Shown: positions 23,376-29,253 of the stretch, piece after piece
How positions within the stretch are numbered: position 1 is the first letter of the stretch
How the letters are laid out: every line of letters begins with the position of its first letter
Source: Erysipelothrix sp. UBA3383
Lineage (GTDB): Bacteria; Bacillota_I; Bacilli_A; Erysipelotrichales; Erysipelotrichaceae
Length of the DNA: 29,253 nt
Direction of reading: 5' to 3'
Assembly (NCBI GenBank): GCA_002358955.1
Contig: DEPV01000115.1
Location: 1-29,253 of the forward strand
Program-made: the position numbers and the translations under genes
Notes under the pieces: model-generated
What the model was told of the DNA's origin: nothing
Seen by the model: the letters and a program-made list of their open reading frames with translations, nothing else
Databases searched by the model: none

Positions 23376-24410
23376 ATGGATATTATTTATTTACTAACGT
23401 TTGCCGTGATTGGGGCAAGTATTTTGAAATTCTTGAAGGTGCCCGGTGCCTATCTTGTAGGATCTTTAATAGGGTCTGCTGTGTATGTCATAGTTTATGG
23501 TGATGTTATCATGCCTGCCAATACCAAGTTTTTTGCACAGGCCATTACAGGGGCATTCATTGGTTCTACCATCAGTAAAAATGAGTTATCAGGGCTTGCT
23601 AAAATCATCAAACCGGTAATTTTCTCATTAACATCAATGGTTATTGGAATGCTGATAAGTGGTACCATACTTTACTATGTATTCCACTTTGATCTTGCTA
23701 CAGCATTGTTAAGTGCGGTACCTGGAGGACTTGCGGATATTACTTTAATGAGTGTGGATTTTAATGCAGATATCAATACCGTTGCACTGATTCAAACCAT
23801 GCGACTGTTCTCGGTCTTAGTATTTCTACCTCCAATTATTGAGAAACGATTGGGAAGTGCGGCAAGACAAAAACAGGAAGTTGTAAAGGATGACCTTGTG
23901 AAGAAAGGTGTGATGAGCATCATCTTAACCTTAGTCATAGGATTTTGTGGAGCTACTATTGGAACAGCATTAAACATACCGGTAGGGGCACTGAGTATAT
24001 CAATGCTATGTGTTATATTAGTTAACTGTTTTACTAATCTTTGTTATCTTCCAAAAGCCTTTCGATCCATTGCACAGATTGCATCAGGAAGTTTAATAGG
24101 TAGTGGTATGACACTTGCAACTGTTAAACAATTTCCAAAACTATTTATACCCATCGTTATAGTCTTAATATTCTATTTGATATTCAATGTGATTGTTTCA
24201 AGTATCATCACAAAATATACCGATATGGATCTTGCTACAGCCATGTTTGGTACAGCACCTGCAGGGGCTAGTGAGATGGTGTTGATAGCCAGTGAGATGA
24301 ATATGAACATCAATCAATCTCAGGTAGTATTAATGCACATTGCACGATTGATTTCAGTAGTGTCGATATTTCCAATCATCATTGCACTGATCTTAGAATT
24401 AATACAGTAA
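23376..24410 (+). CDS. AbrB family membrane protein (duplicated-domain type)
   Basis: Polytopic membrane protein of 344 residues resembling the AbrB/ammonia monooxygenase-related family, which has two similar halves. The repeat can be seen in the GAxLGSLIGSAV/ITGAFIGSTIS pattern of the first half and the AQIASGSLIGSGMT pattern of the second, and in the paired SAVPGGLADITLMS (about 107-120) and GTAPAGASEMVLIAS (about 287-301). These glycine-rich loops are family hallmarks. It is unrelated to the AbrB DNA-binding regulator despite the name. Substrate is unknown; transport is assumed. ATG 23376 with AGAGGG is preferred over GTG 23367. It forms its own unit with a promoter and terminator. Confidence 0.82.
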   Translation: MDIIYLLTFAVIGASILKFLKVPGAYLVGSLIGSAVYVIVYGDVIMPANTKFFAQAITGAFIGSTISKNELSGLAKIIKPVIFSLTSMVIGMLISGTILYYVFHFDLATALLSAVPGGLADITLMSVDFNADINTVALIQTMRLFSVLVFLPPIIEKRLGSAARQKQEVVKDDLVKKGVMSIILTLVIGFCGATIGTALNIPVGALSISMLCVILVNCFTNLCYLPKAFRSIAQIASGSLIGSGMTLATVKQFPKLFIPIVIVLIFYLIFNVIVSSIITKYTDMDLATAMFGTAPAGASEMVLIASEMNMNINQSQVVLMHIARLISVVSIFPIIIALILELIQ

Positions 24411-24434
24411 TCTCTTTTTATCTTGATGATATTT

Positions 24435-24478
24435 GAGTAAGTTACCATTGGTTAACATCATGGAAACTTACTCTTTTT
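24435..24478 (+). terminator. Terminator after the AbrB-type gene
   Basis: Nine-base stem GAGTAAGTT / AACTTACTC, continued inside by CCAT/ATGG, and followed by TTTTT. Confidence 0.85.
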
Positions 24479-24590
24479 ATTGGGTTTGTATCATGTTTCT
24501 GATGCTTATTGTAAAGTTGCTAAGATGATAGAGATAGTGTGAGGTAATCTGAATGTTTTAAATGATTAGAATACTTTGCTACGACCCTTA

Positions 24591-24599
24591 TGATACAAT
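24591..24599 (+). promoter_or_regulatory. Possible extended -10 promoter for the GNAT gene
   Basis: TGA-TACAAT lies 65 bases before the start. The leader carries AGGGGCG before the ATG. No good -35 is present. Confidence 0.4.
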
Positions 24600-24663
24600 T
24601 ACTTAAAAGAGTACGGGTGCTAGTACGCCTGGTTTATATAAAGAAGTTAATTAAGGGGCGTTT

Positions 24664-25260
24664 ATGATTAAGAAAGAAAATACACCAACAATAGAAACTC
24701 AGCGATTAAGGCTTCGTAAATTTGATGAAAATGATGCTGAATCTCTATTAGCTATTTTTAGTGATGAAGTAGTGAATCAGTATTTACCATGGTTTCCATT
24801 AACAACTATCCAGGAGGCAAAAACTTTTTTAACAGATCGCTTTTTATCTTACTATGAGATGGATTCTGCATATCGTTATGCGGTATGTCTAAAGGAAGAT
24901 GATAAACCAATAGGATATGTTTGGTTATCAGAAACTGAAAGTCATGATTTTGGATATGGGCTTCTTAAAGACTACTGGAATCAAGGAATTATGACAGAAG
25001 CATGTATTGCGATCATCGACCGAATTAAAGATGCTGGATATCAGTACATCACTGCAACTCATGATATTAACAATCCAGCAAGTGGAGAAGTTATGAAGAA
25101 ACTTGGGATGAGCTATCGCTACACTTATGTTGAACAGTGGCAACCCAAGGATATTGAAGTATCTTTTAGAATGTATCAACTTAACTTTGATGGTGATACA
25201 AGTGAAAGTTATATGGGGTACTGGAATCGTTACAGTAATCATTTTATTGAATCTTTATAA
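24664..25260 (+). CDS. GNAT family N-acetyltransferase (RimJ/RimL-like)
   Basis: Acetyl-CoA-dependent acyltransferase of 198 residues. It opens with the RimJ/RimL-type phrase ETQRLRLRKFDENDAESL (12-29). The acetyl-CoA binding motif A lies at about 98-112 (LLKDYWNQGIMTEAC), and motif B near 139-155 contains NPASGEVMKKLGM. The C-terminal 25 residues (ending YSNHFIESL) extend past the usual domain. Substrate is unknown; the family includes ribosomal-protein, aminoglycoside and small-molecule acetylases. It is a single-gene unit. It is distinct from the second GNAT at the window end, with which it shares only family motifs. Confidence 0.88.
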   Translation: MIKKENTPTIETQRLRLRKFDENDAESLLAIFSDEVVNQYLPWFPLTTIQEAKTFLTDRFLSYYEMDSAYRYAVCLKEDDKPIGYVWLSETESHDFGYGLLKDYWNQGIMTEACIAIIDRIKDAGYQYITATHDINNPASGEVMKKLGMSYRYTYVEQWQPKDIEVSFRMYQLNFDGDTSESYMGYWNRYSNHFIESL

Positions 25261-25300
25261 CCTTACTGATTAACAAAAATCTACTAAACAGTAGGGGTAC

Positions 25301-25378
25301 GACAACTATTTTGATGGCATTCTAGTAAACCTGTCCAAAATTCCCAGCATTTATGTAAGCGTGTGCATATTAGTTGTC
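25301..25378. repeat. 8-bp inverted repeat flanking 62 bases
   Basis: GACAACTA (25301-25308) and TAGTTGTC (25371-25378), perfect arms. A second pair, ATTTTG (25308-25313) and CAAAAT (25336-25341), nests inside. The right arm overlaps the -35 of the second structured RNA. Significance unknown. Confidence 0.5.
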
Positions 25379-25402
25379 AAATACCTAGAAGGGTGATATT
25401 GT
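25374..25402 (+). promoter_or_regulatory. Promoter of the second structured RNA
   Basis: TTGTCA (25374-25379), a 17-base spacer, and TATTGT (25397-25402). The expected start is near 25409. Confidence 0.5.
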
Positions 25403-25408
25403 ATAGAT

Positions 25409-25686
25409 ACAGAAGGAGATGAGTCATGTGAGAAGCAAGTTAAAGTAACTTGTAGATACACGTATTGGATGGAGTTAGATTTTATACATTAAGATATTAA
25501 CACACGTAACTAGTAGTAAGAAATAATGCTTTATAAGTAATACAATTAGAATACCAAACCCATCCAATTAACATAGGTTCAATGCAATAGAAGTAAGATT
25601 TATTCTTTAGAGTAATAAGGCTTATCTTCTTCTCCTTTATCGATTTAAAATCAGTACATCAGAAACAATGATGTACTGGTTTTTAT
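25409..25686 (+). ncRNA. Structured non-coding RNA candidate of unknown family
   Basis: Fills most of the gene-free stretch 25261-25731. It is about 280 bases, bounded by a promoter and a strong terminator. The ends pair: AAGGAGA (25413-25419) with TCTCCTT (25631-25637). Inside are a perfect 7-base hairpin, CAAGTTA-AAG-TAACTTG (25436-25452), and a perfect 9-base long-range helix, ATTGGATGG (25464-25472) with CCATCCAAT (25560-25568). A further hairpin with TTATT/AATAA and AAGAT/ATCTT lies near 25590-25626. The end-closing helix hides an AAGGAG ribosome-binding sequence that precedes an ATG-TGA start-stop pair at 25426-25431. No SRP, RNase P, tmRNA or T-box motif was found. A leader role for the next gene is less likely because the terminator and a separate promoter intervene. 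Confidence 0.45.
25652..25686 (+). terminator. Terminator of the second structured RNA
   Basis: Ten-base perfect stem CAGTACATCA / TGATGTACTG with loop GAAACAA, then GTTTTTATTT. Confidence 0.88.
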
Positions 25687-25698
25687 TTGTAGTGATTA

Positions 25699-25707
25699 TG
25701 TTATAAT
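25699..25707 (+). promoter_or_regulatory. Extended -10 promoter of the ATP-grasp gene
   Basis: TGT-TATAAT lies 24 bases before the start, with AAAAGGGG as ribosome binding site. Confidence 0.65.
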
Positions 25708-25731
25708 ACAAATACTGAAAAGGGGTATTTT

Positions 25732-26784
25732 ATGAAATGGAAACCAGATCGATCGAATTCACGATTGAATATAAAAGATCTTATCAAATATGCTTCTGAA
25801 GCCAAACGTAATGATGGAGGATTCTTTTTAACATATTTAACAGATATGGTAGTGTGTTCTTATAAATATAAAATGTCGTATAAAGAATACTCTATTTATC
25901 AATTCTACAGACTTAAAGTAGAAGAACGCAGTGCATTTCTGATGTTATCAGATGTACAGTTTATCAATCGAATCTATAATCTTGATAATGCAAGTATAGA
26001 AACGGTTCAAAAATTCAATGACAAGTTACAATTTATTGATACTTTCAAGAAATTCACCAAACGACCTTATTTGAATCTGCAAACTGCAGGTCAAAGGCGA
26101 TTTGATGATTTTGTTAAAGAGTATCCGATATTTGTAAGTAAGTCTGTACTCAAAAAAGATGGAGATTTTGTTGAGAAGCATCAAGTGAATGAGGACACGG
26201 ATTTAGTAGCTTTAAGAAGTGAACTTATCGAGAAAAAAGAATTTCTAGTGGAACCTTATTTAGAGCAAGAGGCTTCACTGGCTAATTTATATCCAGAGTC
26301 TTTAAATACATTGCGTGTGATTACTTACCGTGATGCAGACAATGAAGTTCATATTTTAAATGTTGCCTTAAAACTTGGTAGTGGGGGAATCCGTGATGAT
26401 TACTCACGTGGGGGATTGTTCTCAGTACCTAATGAAGAAGGGCTTATTACCCGTCCTTTTGTGAATAAAAAAGGAAGTATCTATGAAGAACATCCGATCT
26501 CTAAAACAGATTTAGTCGGATATCAAATTCCGCGCTTTGAAGATGCACTTGATTTTGCACTTGAAGTTGCAGATCTGATTCCTGAGATACGCTATGTAGG
26601 ATGGGATATTGCAATTGGTGATAGTGGATTCTATTTACTGGATGGTAGCATCAACAGTAAGTTCTTCCAAATTCCACCCGTAGTAACACATTCAACAGGT
26701 GAACCAGTGCACAACTTAAGAGCTATTTATGAATACGTCATGCCTGAATTTAAAGCCTATAAGAACAAAAAGAAACGAAAGTAA
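25732..26784 (+). CDS. Sugar-transfer-associated ATP-grasp family protein
   Basis: Soluble 350-residue protein resembling the ATP-grasp group found beside polysaccharide and teichoic-acid genes. Recognisable motifs are SLNTLRVITYR (190-200), a loop LKLGSGGIRDDYSRGG (213-228), and GWDIAIG (290-296) followed by YLLDGSIN (301-308). ATP-grasp enzymes join a carboxylate to a nucleophile via an acylphosphate. The final motif usually reads like LxEgN; here it is D304-G-S306 with N308 two further on, so metal binding may be altered. The helical N-terminal half (1-120) is not assigned. No glycosyltransferase genes are adjacent. It has its own promoter and terminator. The substrate is unknown. Confidence 0.75.
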   Translation: MKWKPDRSNSRLNIKDLIKYASEAKRNDGGFFLTYLTDMVVCSYKYKMSYKEYSIYQFYRLKVEERSAFLMLSDVQFINRIYNLDNASIETVQKFNDKLQFIDTFKKFTKRPYLNLQTAGQRRFDDFVKEYPIFVSKSVLKKDGDFVEKHQVNEDTDLVALRSELIEKKEFLVEPYLEQEASLANLYPESLNTLRVITYRDADNEVHILNVALKLGSGGIRDDYSRGGLFSVPNEEGLITRPFVNKKGSIYEEHPISKTDLVGYQIPRFEDALDFALEVADLIPEIRYVGWDIAIGDSGFYLLDGSINSKFFQIPPVVTHSTGEPVHNLRAIYEYVMPEFKAYKNKKKRK

Positions 26785-26802
26785 TGCTATAGTATTGAAA
26801 CT

Positions 26803-26861
26803 AAAAAACACCTTTATCAATTCCTTGTTTTATAACAATAGGTCATGATGAAGGTGTTTTT
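26803..26861. terminator. Bidirectional terminator between convergent genes
   Basis: Sixteen-base stem AAAAACACCTTTATCA / TGATGAAGGTGTTTTT with one G-U, around a 26-base loop. T runs occur at both outer edges (five on plus, six on minus), so it can end the ATP-grasp gene and the minus-strand small gene. Confidence 0.8.
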
Positions 26862-26891
26862 CTTTGTATAGCTTAAATCGTAAGATGTGAC

Positions 26892-26922
26892 TTGAGTGTA
26901 TGTTTGTTCATTTCGGTATAAT
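26892..26922 (+). promoter_or_regulatory. Possible plus-strand promoter facing the small minus-strand gene
   Basis: TTGAGT (26892-26897), a 19-base spacer, and a perfect TATAAT (26917-26922). It would start a transcript at about 26929 that is antisense to the small membrane gene. The spacer is long. Confidence 0.35.
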
Positions 26923-27105
26923 TTACTCTGTATCGCTGACTTCTTTGTTTCGCTTACTCATAAAATACTTGACGTATTTACTGACGAAGGAATTCAGGAT
27001 TAAAGCATGGATGGTAAGTTCAAATGGACTGATTTCATAGCCGATTCTCCAAATAAGTAGAACAAGGTAAACGATAAATGTATACGGGTTAATTAGTTTT
27101 TTCAT
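26923..27105 (-). CDS. Small membrane protein of unknown function
   Basis: Not recognised. A 60-residue peptide with a short basic start (MKK), two hydrophobic segments (about 8-23 and 30-42) joined by an acidic turn (GYEISPFE), and a charged C-terminus (MSKRNKEVSDTE). It is supported by a minus-strand promoter and an AAAGGA ribosome binding sequence 9-12 bases before the ATG, and by the shared terminator downstream. These signals make it more likely to be a real gene than a chance frame. The size and layout are compatible with a small membrane toxin, or with an accessory subunit of some complex; neither is shown. Confidence 0.5.
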   Translation of the reverse strand: MKKLINPYTFIVYLVLLIWRIGYEISPFELTIHALILNSFVSKYVKYFMSKRNKEVSDTE

Positions 27106-27152
27106 AAGGGTTAGTCCTTTCGTAAGTTACTAGTTTTTATAATGATACATTA

Positions 27153-27181
27153 ACTATACATGAAGTATGTACAATTCCCAA
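27153..27181 (-). promoter_or_regulatory. Promoter of the small minus-strand gene
   Basis: On the minus strand TTGGGA (27181-27176), a 17-base spacer, and TATAGT (27158-27153), about 48 bases before the start codon. Confidence 0.45.
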
Positions 27182-27220
27182 ATGAATCAAGTTAAGTTTT
27201 ACTTATTTGTTCTAAAGTAC

Positions 27221-27250
27221 TTGCTTAACATTGCGTGAAAATGGGATAAT
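27221..27250 (+). promoter_or_regulatory. Promoter of the polytopic membrane protein gene
   Basis: TTGCTT (27221-27226), 18-base spacer, GATAAT (27245-27250) with TGG extension, 21 bases before the ATG. Confidence 0.55.
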
Positions 27251-27271
27251 CACTATAAGGATGGTGTGCCA

Positions 27272-28474
27272 ATGAAAAAATATAGAGTCTTAGAAGTGCC
27301 AGAAGCATTTTTTGAGGATTTTGGGGGAGAGCATAACGATCAGATGCAATTGCGTATTGTTGAAGAGGGGGCATTATTAACACATCTCAACAACAAGAAA
27401 CTTTATTTGCCAATAAAGGCATTAGCAATCGTATCATTGATTTCTGCAGTTGTGTTTTTTCTTGTCTTTAACCAATACAATTTAATACCACTTACAGGTG
27501 AGAAGTCGATTGCGACCATTGTCATTATTGTGGGATGGTTAACAGGGATGGGAAGTTTTGTAAGGTATTTCTCACAGAATAAAAAAGCGAAAGAGAAAAC
27601 TATGAGCCAGGGGATCTATTGGCGAAATTTTCCTACGGTTTTTGTATCGTTCTCTGTTTTATTAGTTTTGATTTTGTTATTCTTATTCAGGATCTTAGGA
27701 CAGTTGTTTGTAGGTGCTAATTTTGATATCTATACCTCTACTGTGATTGCGGTCTTGTTTGTTGCAGTTGTTAACTTAGGAATGATTAACATTGCTCGAT
27801 CACTAACACCTTCACTCTTGATTAAATCACTAATTACAATCATTTTAGGTGGGGTTAGCATTGCGATGATTACCAATAAGGATCAACAGTGGTGGCTTCA
27901 TAACTTAAGTTTCTTAGGGACACCAGAGGCTACTAATGCATGGCAGTTTAACCTGACCTTAATGCTTTCGGCATTTCTGATGGTTGCACTGATTGACTAC
28001 TTATTTGTACTGCTTTATGAGACCATGGGGAAAACATGGAACTTGAGAATTTTTAAAGCGTTGCTGGTGATTACTGCAATTTGTTTAGGGGGTGTTGGAT
28101 TTTTTCCCTATAATGAAAGTACCTTCAACCAACAGATGCATAATCGCTCTGCCGGTTACTTAGTATATCTCTTTATTATCTTAATCGTAGCACTGCGTTG
28201 GTTGTTCCCAAGTATTTCAAAACGATTCTTACGATTCTCATATTCTATTGGGCTTGCATTACTCTTAGCAGTAGTTCTTTTCCAAGGTGTAAATTACTTG
28301 TCGCTAACTGCATTTGAGTTGATTGCATTTGTATTGGCGTTTACATGGCTCTTAATGTTATTGAAGATCCTTGTGGATATTGTGATGCATTTAGGGAATG
28401 TCTATGATGTTCGTATTGTGATTCAAGAGGATGTTAAAGAGCTTCTTGTTGAGGATTTTACACATCAAAACTAA
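27272..28474 (+). CDS. Polytopic membrane protein, weakly DUF998-like
   Basis: A 400-residue membrane protein. A cytoplasmic N-terminus (about 1-45) precedes some ten hydrophobic helices, and a short acidic C-terminal tail ends it. The segment GGVGFFPYNES followed by HNRSAGYLVYLF (about 272-300) resembles the FP..-H..A pattern of DUF998-type membrane proteins; the match is weak and from memory. No catalytic motif is seen. ATG 27272 is preferred to an in-frame GTG at 27266 because AAGGA at 27257-27261 spaces better to it. It is a single-gene unit with its own promoter and terminator, and its function is unknown. Confidence 0.7.
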   Translation: MKKYRVLEVPEAFFEDFGGEHNDQMQLRIVEEGALLTHLNNKKLYLPIKALAIVSLISAVVFFLVFNQYNLIPLTGEKSIATIVIIVGWLTGMGSFVRYFSQNKKAKEKTMSQGIYWRNFPTVFVSFSVLLVLILLFLFRILGQLFVGANFDIYTSTVIAVLFVAVVNLGMINIARSLTPSLLIKSLITIILGGVSIAMITNKDQQWWLHNLSFLGTPEATNAWQFNLTLMLSAFLMVALIDYLFVLLYETMGKTWNLRIFKALLVITAICLGGVGFFPYNESTFNQQMHNRSAGYLVYLFIILIVALRWLFPSISKRFLRFSYSIGLALLLAVVLFQGVNYLSLTAFELIAFVLAFTWLLMLLKILVDIVMHLGNVYDVRIVIQEDVKELLVEDFTHQN

Positions 28475-28478
28475 TCTC

Positions 28479-28506
28479 AATCCAGGTTCTTAGGGCCTGG
28501 ATTTTA
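28479..28506 (+). terminator. Terminator after the polytopic membrane protein gene
   Basis: Eight-base stem AATCCAGG / CCTGGATT with a 9-base loop, then a short T run. Confidence 0.8.
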
Positions 28507-28597
28507 TTATGTCTTGGTCATTTACTTGCTCTTTTATTGCCTGGGTAATACGTGAGTTTAAAGGGTGTAGGTAGGACATTTTTAAAAAGGTAAGGGT

Positions 28598-28627
28598 TTG
28601 ACAAGGAACGGAGCAATGGGCTATAAT
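28598..28627 (+). promoter_or_regulatory. Promoter of the T-box leader
   Basis: TTGACA (28598-28603), an 18-base spacer and TATAAT (28622-28627). Both boxes are perfect. The expected start is near 28634. Confidence 0.85.
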
Positions 28628-28633
28628 TAAAGC

Positions 28634-28849
28634 AATATCGATGATTAAGAGTAGTAATGATAAGATGCATCTTTAGAGAGTTGTTGGATGGTGAAAAACA
28701 ACGGTGTGAATTCATGAAGTCGCTTAAGAGATTGGCTTTCGAAAGGTAAGTAAGAAGTCGCGGTGGCCTCCGTTATGGGCTTTGAGGTAAGGAAACTTAC
28801 AAACTAAGGTGGTACCACGATCATTCGTCCTTTTCAGGGGCGTTTTTTT
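28634..28849 (+). promoter_or_regulatory. T-box riboswitch, probable specifier UUC (Phe)
   Basis: A tRNA-sensing leader of about 215 bases. The T-box itself is GGTGGTACCACG (28808-28819). It precedes a competing terminator with stem CGTCC/GGGCG and T7 (28826-28849). Stem I features include AGAGAG (about 28675-28680), the apical GTTGTT/AACAAC helix and helix GCATC/GGTGT. These place the specifier loop at GAA-TTC-A (28708-28714), matching the GAA-codon-A pattern known from solved T-boxes, so the codon is UUC. UGGU in the T-box bulge would pair with ACCA, fitting a tRNA with discriminator A, as in tRNA-Phe. A hairpin GTAAG-GAAA-CTTAC just before the T-box is stem III. Uncharged tRNA should favour read-through into the following gene. 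Confidence 0.9.
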
Positions 28850-28868
28850 ATTATATGAGGAGATTACG

Positions 28869-29253
28869 ATGGAACAATTTAGACTAAAACCAATAGAAAC
28901 AGAACGATTTAAATTACGAGCAGTAAATATTGATGATGCAAAAGATATGTATGAGTATGCAAGTGATCAAGAGACGGTACAATACACAACATTTCCAGCA
29001 CATACATCCGTAGAGAATTCAAAAGAAAATATTGAGAAGTTTTTCTTAACAAGACCAGCAGAAGGAAAACCAGAGAGCTTTGCGGTTGTTGATAAAGCTA
29101 CCAATCAAATGATTGGTACATGCGACTTTTGGCCAAAGGCTGACAAGGGACATTGGGAAATGGGTTATGTCATCAATAAGAAGTATTGGGGACAAGGTGT
29201 GATGAGTGAGGTTGCTAAGGCTGTTCTTGCTTATGCATTTGAAAATTATGATA
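28869..29253 (+). CDS. GNAT family N-acetyltransferase, 3' truncated by window
   Basis: RimJ/RimL-type acetyltransferase; 128 residues are visible and the gene runs past the window end. It begins with FRLKPIETERFKLRAVNIDDA (4-24). The acetyl-CoA binding motif lies near residues 105-118 (YWGQGVMSEVAKAV). GAGGAGA upstream is the ribosome binding site. It is the first gene after a T-box with a Phe-type specifier, so its expression should rise when charged tRNA-Phe is scarce. In streptococci a GNAT gene sits inside the pheS-pheT operon, so pheS/pheT may follow outside the window. Its substrate is unknown. Confidence 0.87.
   Translation, partial: MEQFRLKPIETERFKLRAVNIDDAKDMYEYASDQETVQYTTFPAHTSVENSKENIEKFFLTRPAEGKPESFAVVDKATNQMIGTCDFWPKADKGHWEMGYVINKKYWGQGVMSEVAKAVLAYAFENYD

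Noticed and set aside
25270..25296. Hairpin CTACT-AAAC-AGTAG with T run on the minus strand
   Set aside because: Could end a minus-strand transcript, but no minus gene lies upstream of it.
25409..25686. T-box, tmRNA or RNase P RNA
   Set aside because: No GGTGG T-box, no tmRNA-type ends and no RNase P conserved segments were found.

Overview
The window looks like a chromosomal segment of a low-GC Firmicute. Protein flavour and gene order suggest Erysipelotrichia, possibly Erysipelothrix or a close relative. This is inferred from family resemblance (a DUF3196-type protein, FloA, RNase HIII, MutS2, two adjacent-type core blocks), not from a database search. Most of it is dense housekeeping sequence. 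Genes are often joined by TAATG or short ATG/stop overlaps, and many promoters are of the extended -10 type (TGn before a TATAAT-like box) with poor -35 boxes.

Region by region. 1-1763: the 3' part of a MATE exporter and an isochorismatase-fold hydrolase, closed by a terminator. 1867-4958: lspA, rluD, a rhomboid protease and a ComEB-type dCMP deaminase, one transcription unit. 4936-5856 (minus): RNase HIII, convergent and overlapping the deaminase. 5952-11844: cvpA, mutS2, uvrC, murI and a YfcE-type phosphodiesterase, all overlapping or nearly so. 11897-13456: floA and an uncharacterised membrane-anchored partner. 13491-14234 (minus): a type IV prepilin peptidase. 14400-14475: tRNA-Arg(UCU), followed by a terminator, three 11-bp tandem repeats and a 9-bp inverted repeat, which may be remnants of an integration site. 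14679-17736: more accessory genes, namely a membrane-anchored GIY-YIG protein, a small membrane protein, and a membrane-anchored cell-wall amidase with two Ig-like domains.

17913-22870: a DUF3196-type protein, then tig, lon and ysxC. The tig promoter is overlaid by a near-perfect CIRCE element, so HrcA probably controls this proteostasis unit. An intrinsic terminator between tig and lon probably lowers lon expression relative to tig. 22956-28474 is looser: two structured non-coding RNA candidates (about 22971-23180 and 25409-25686), an AbrB-type membrane protein, a GNAT acetyltransferase, a sugar-transfer-type ATP-grasp protein, a 60-residue membrane peptide on the minus strand and a polytopic membrane protein.

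28598-28849 is a T-box riboswitch. Its best-supported specifier is UUC (Phe), and it sits ahead of a GNAT acetyltransferase that runs off the window. Phenylalanyl-tRNA synthetase genes may follow.

The points most worth a second look are the CIRCE on tig-lon-ysxC, a UvrC that has lost the iron-sulphur cysteine cluster, the Phe-type T-box in front of an acetyltransferase, the two structured RNAs, and the repeat cluster beside tRNA-Arg.
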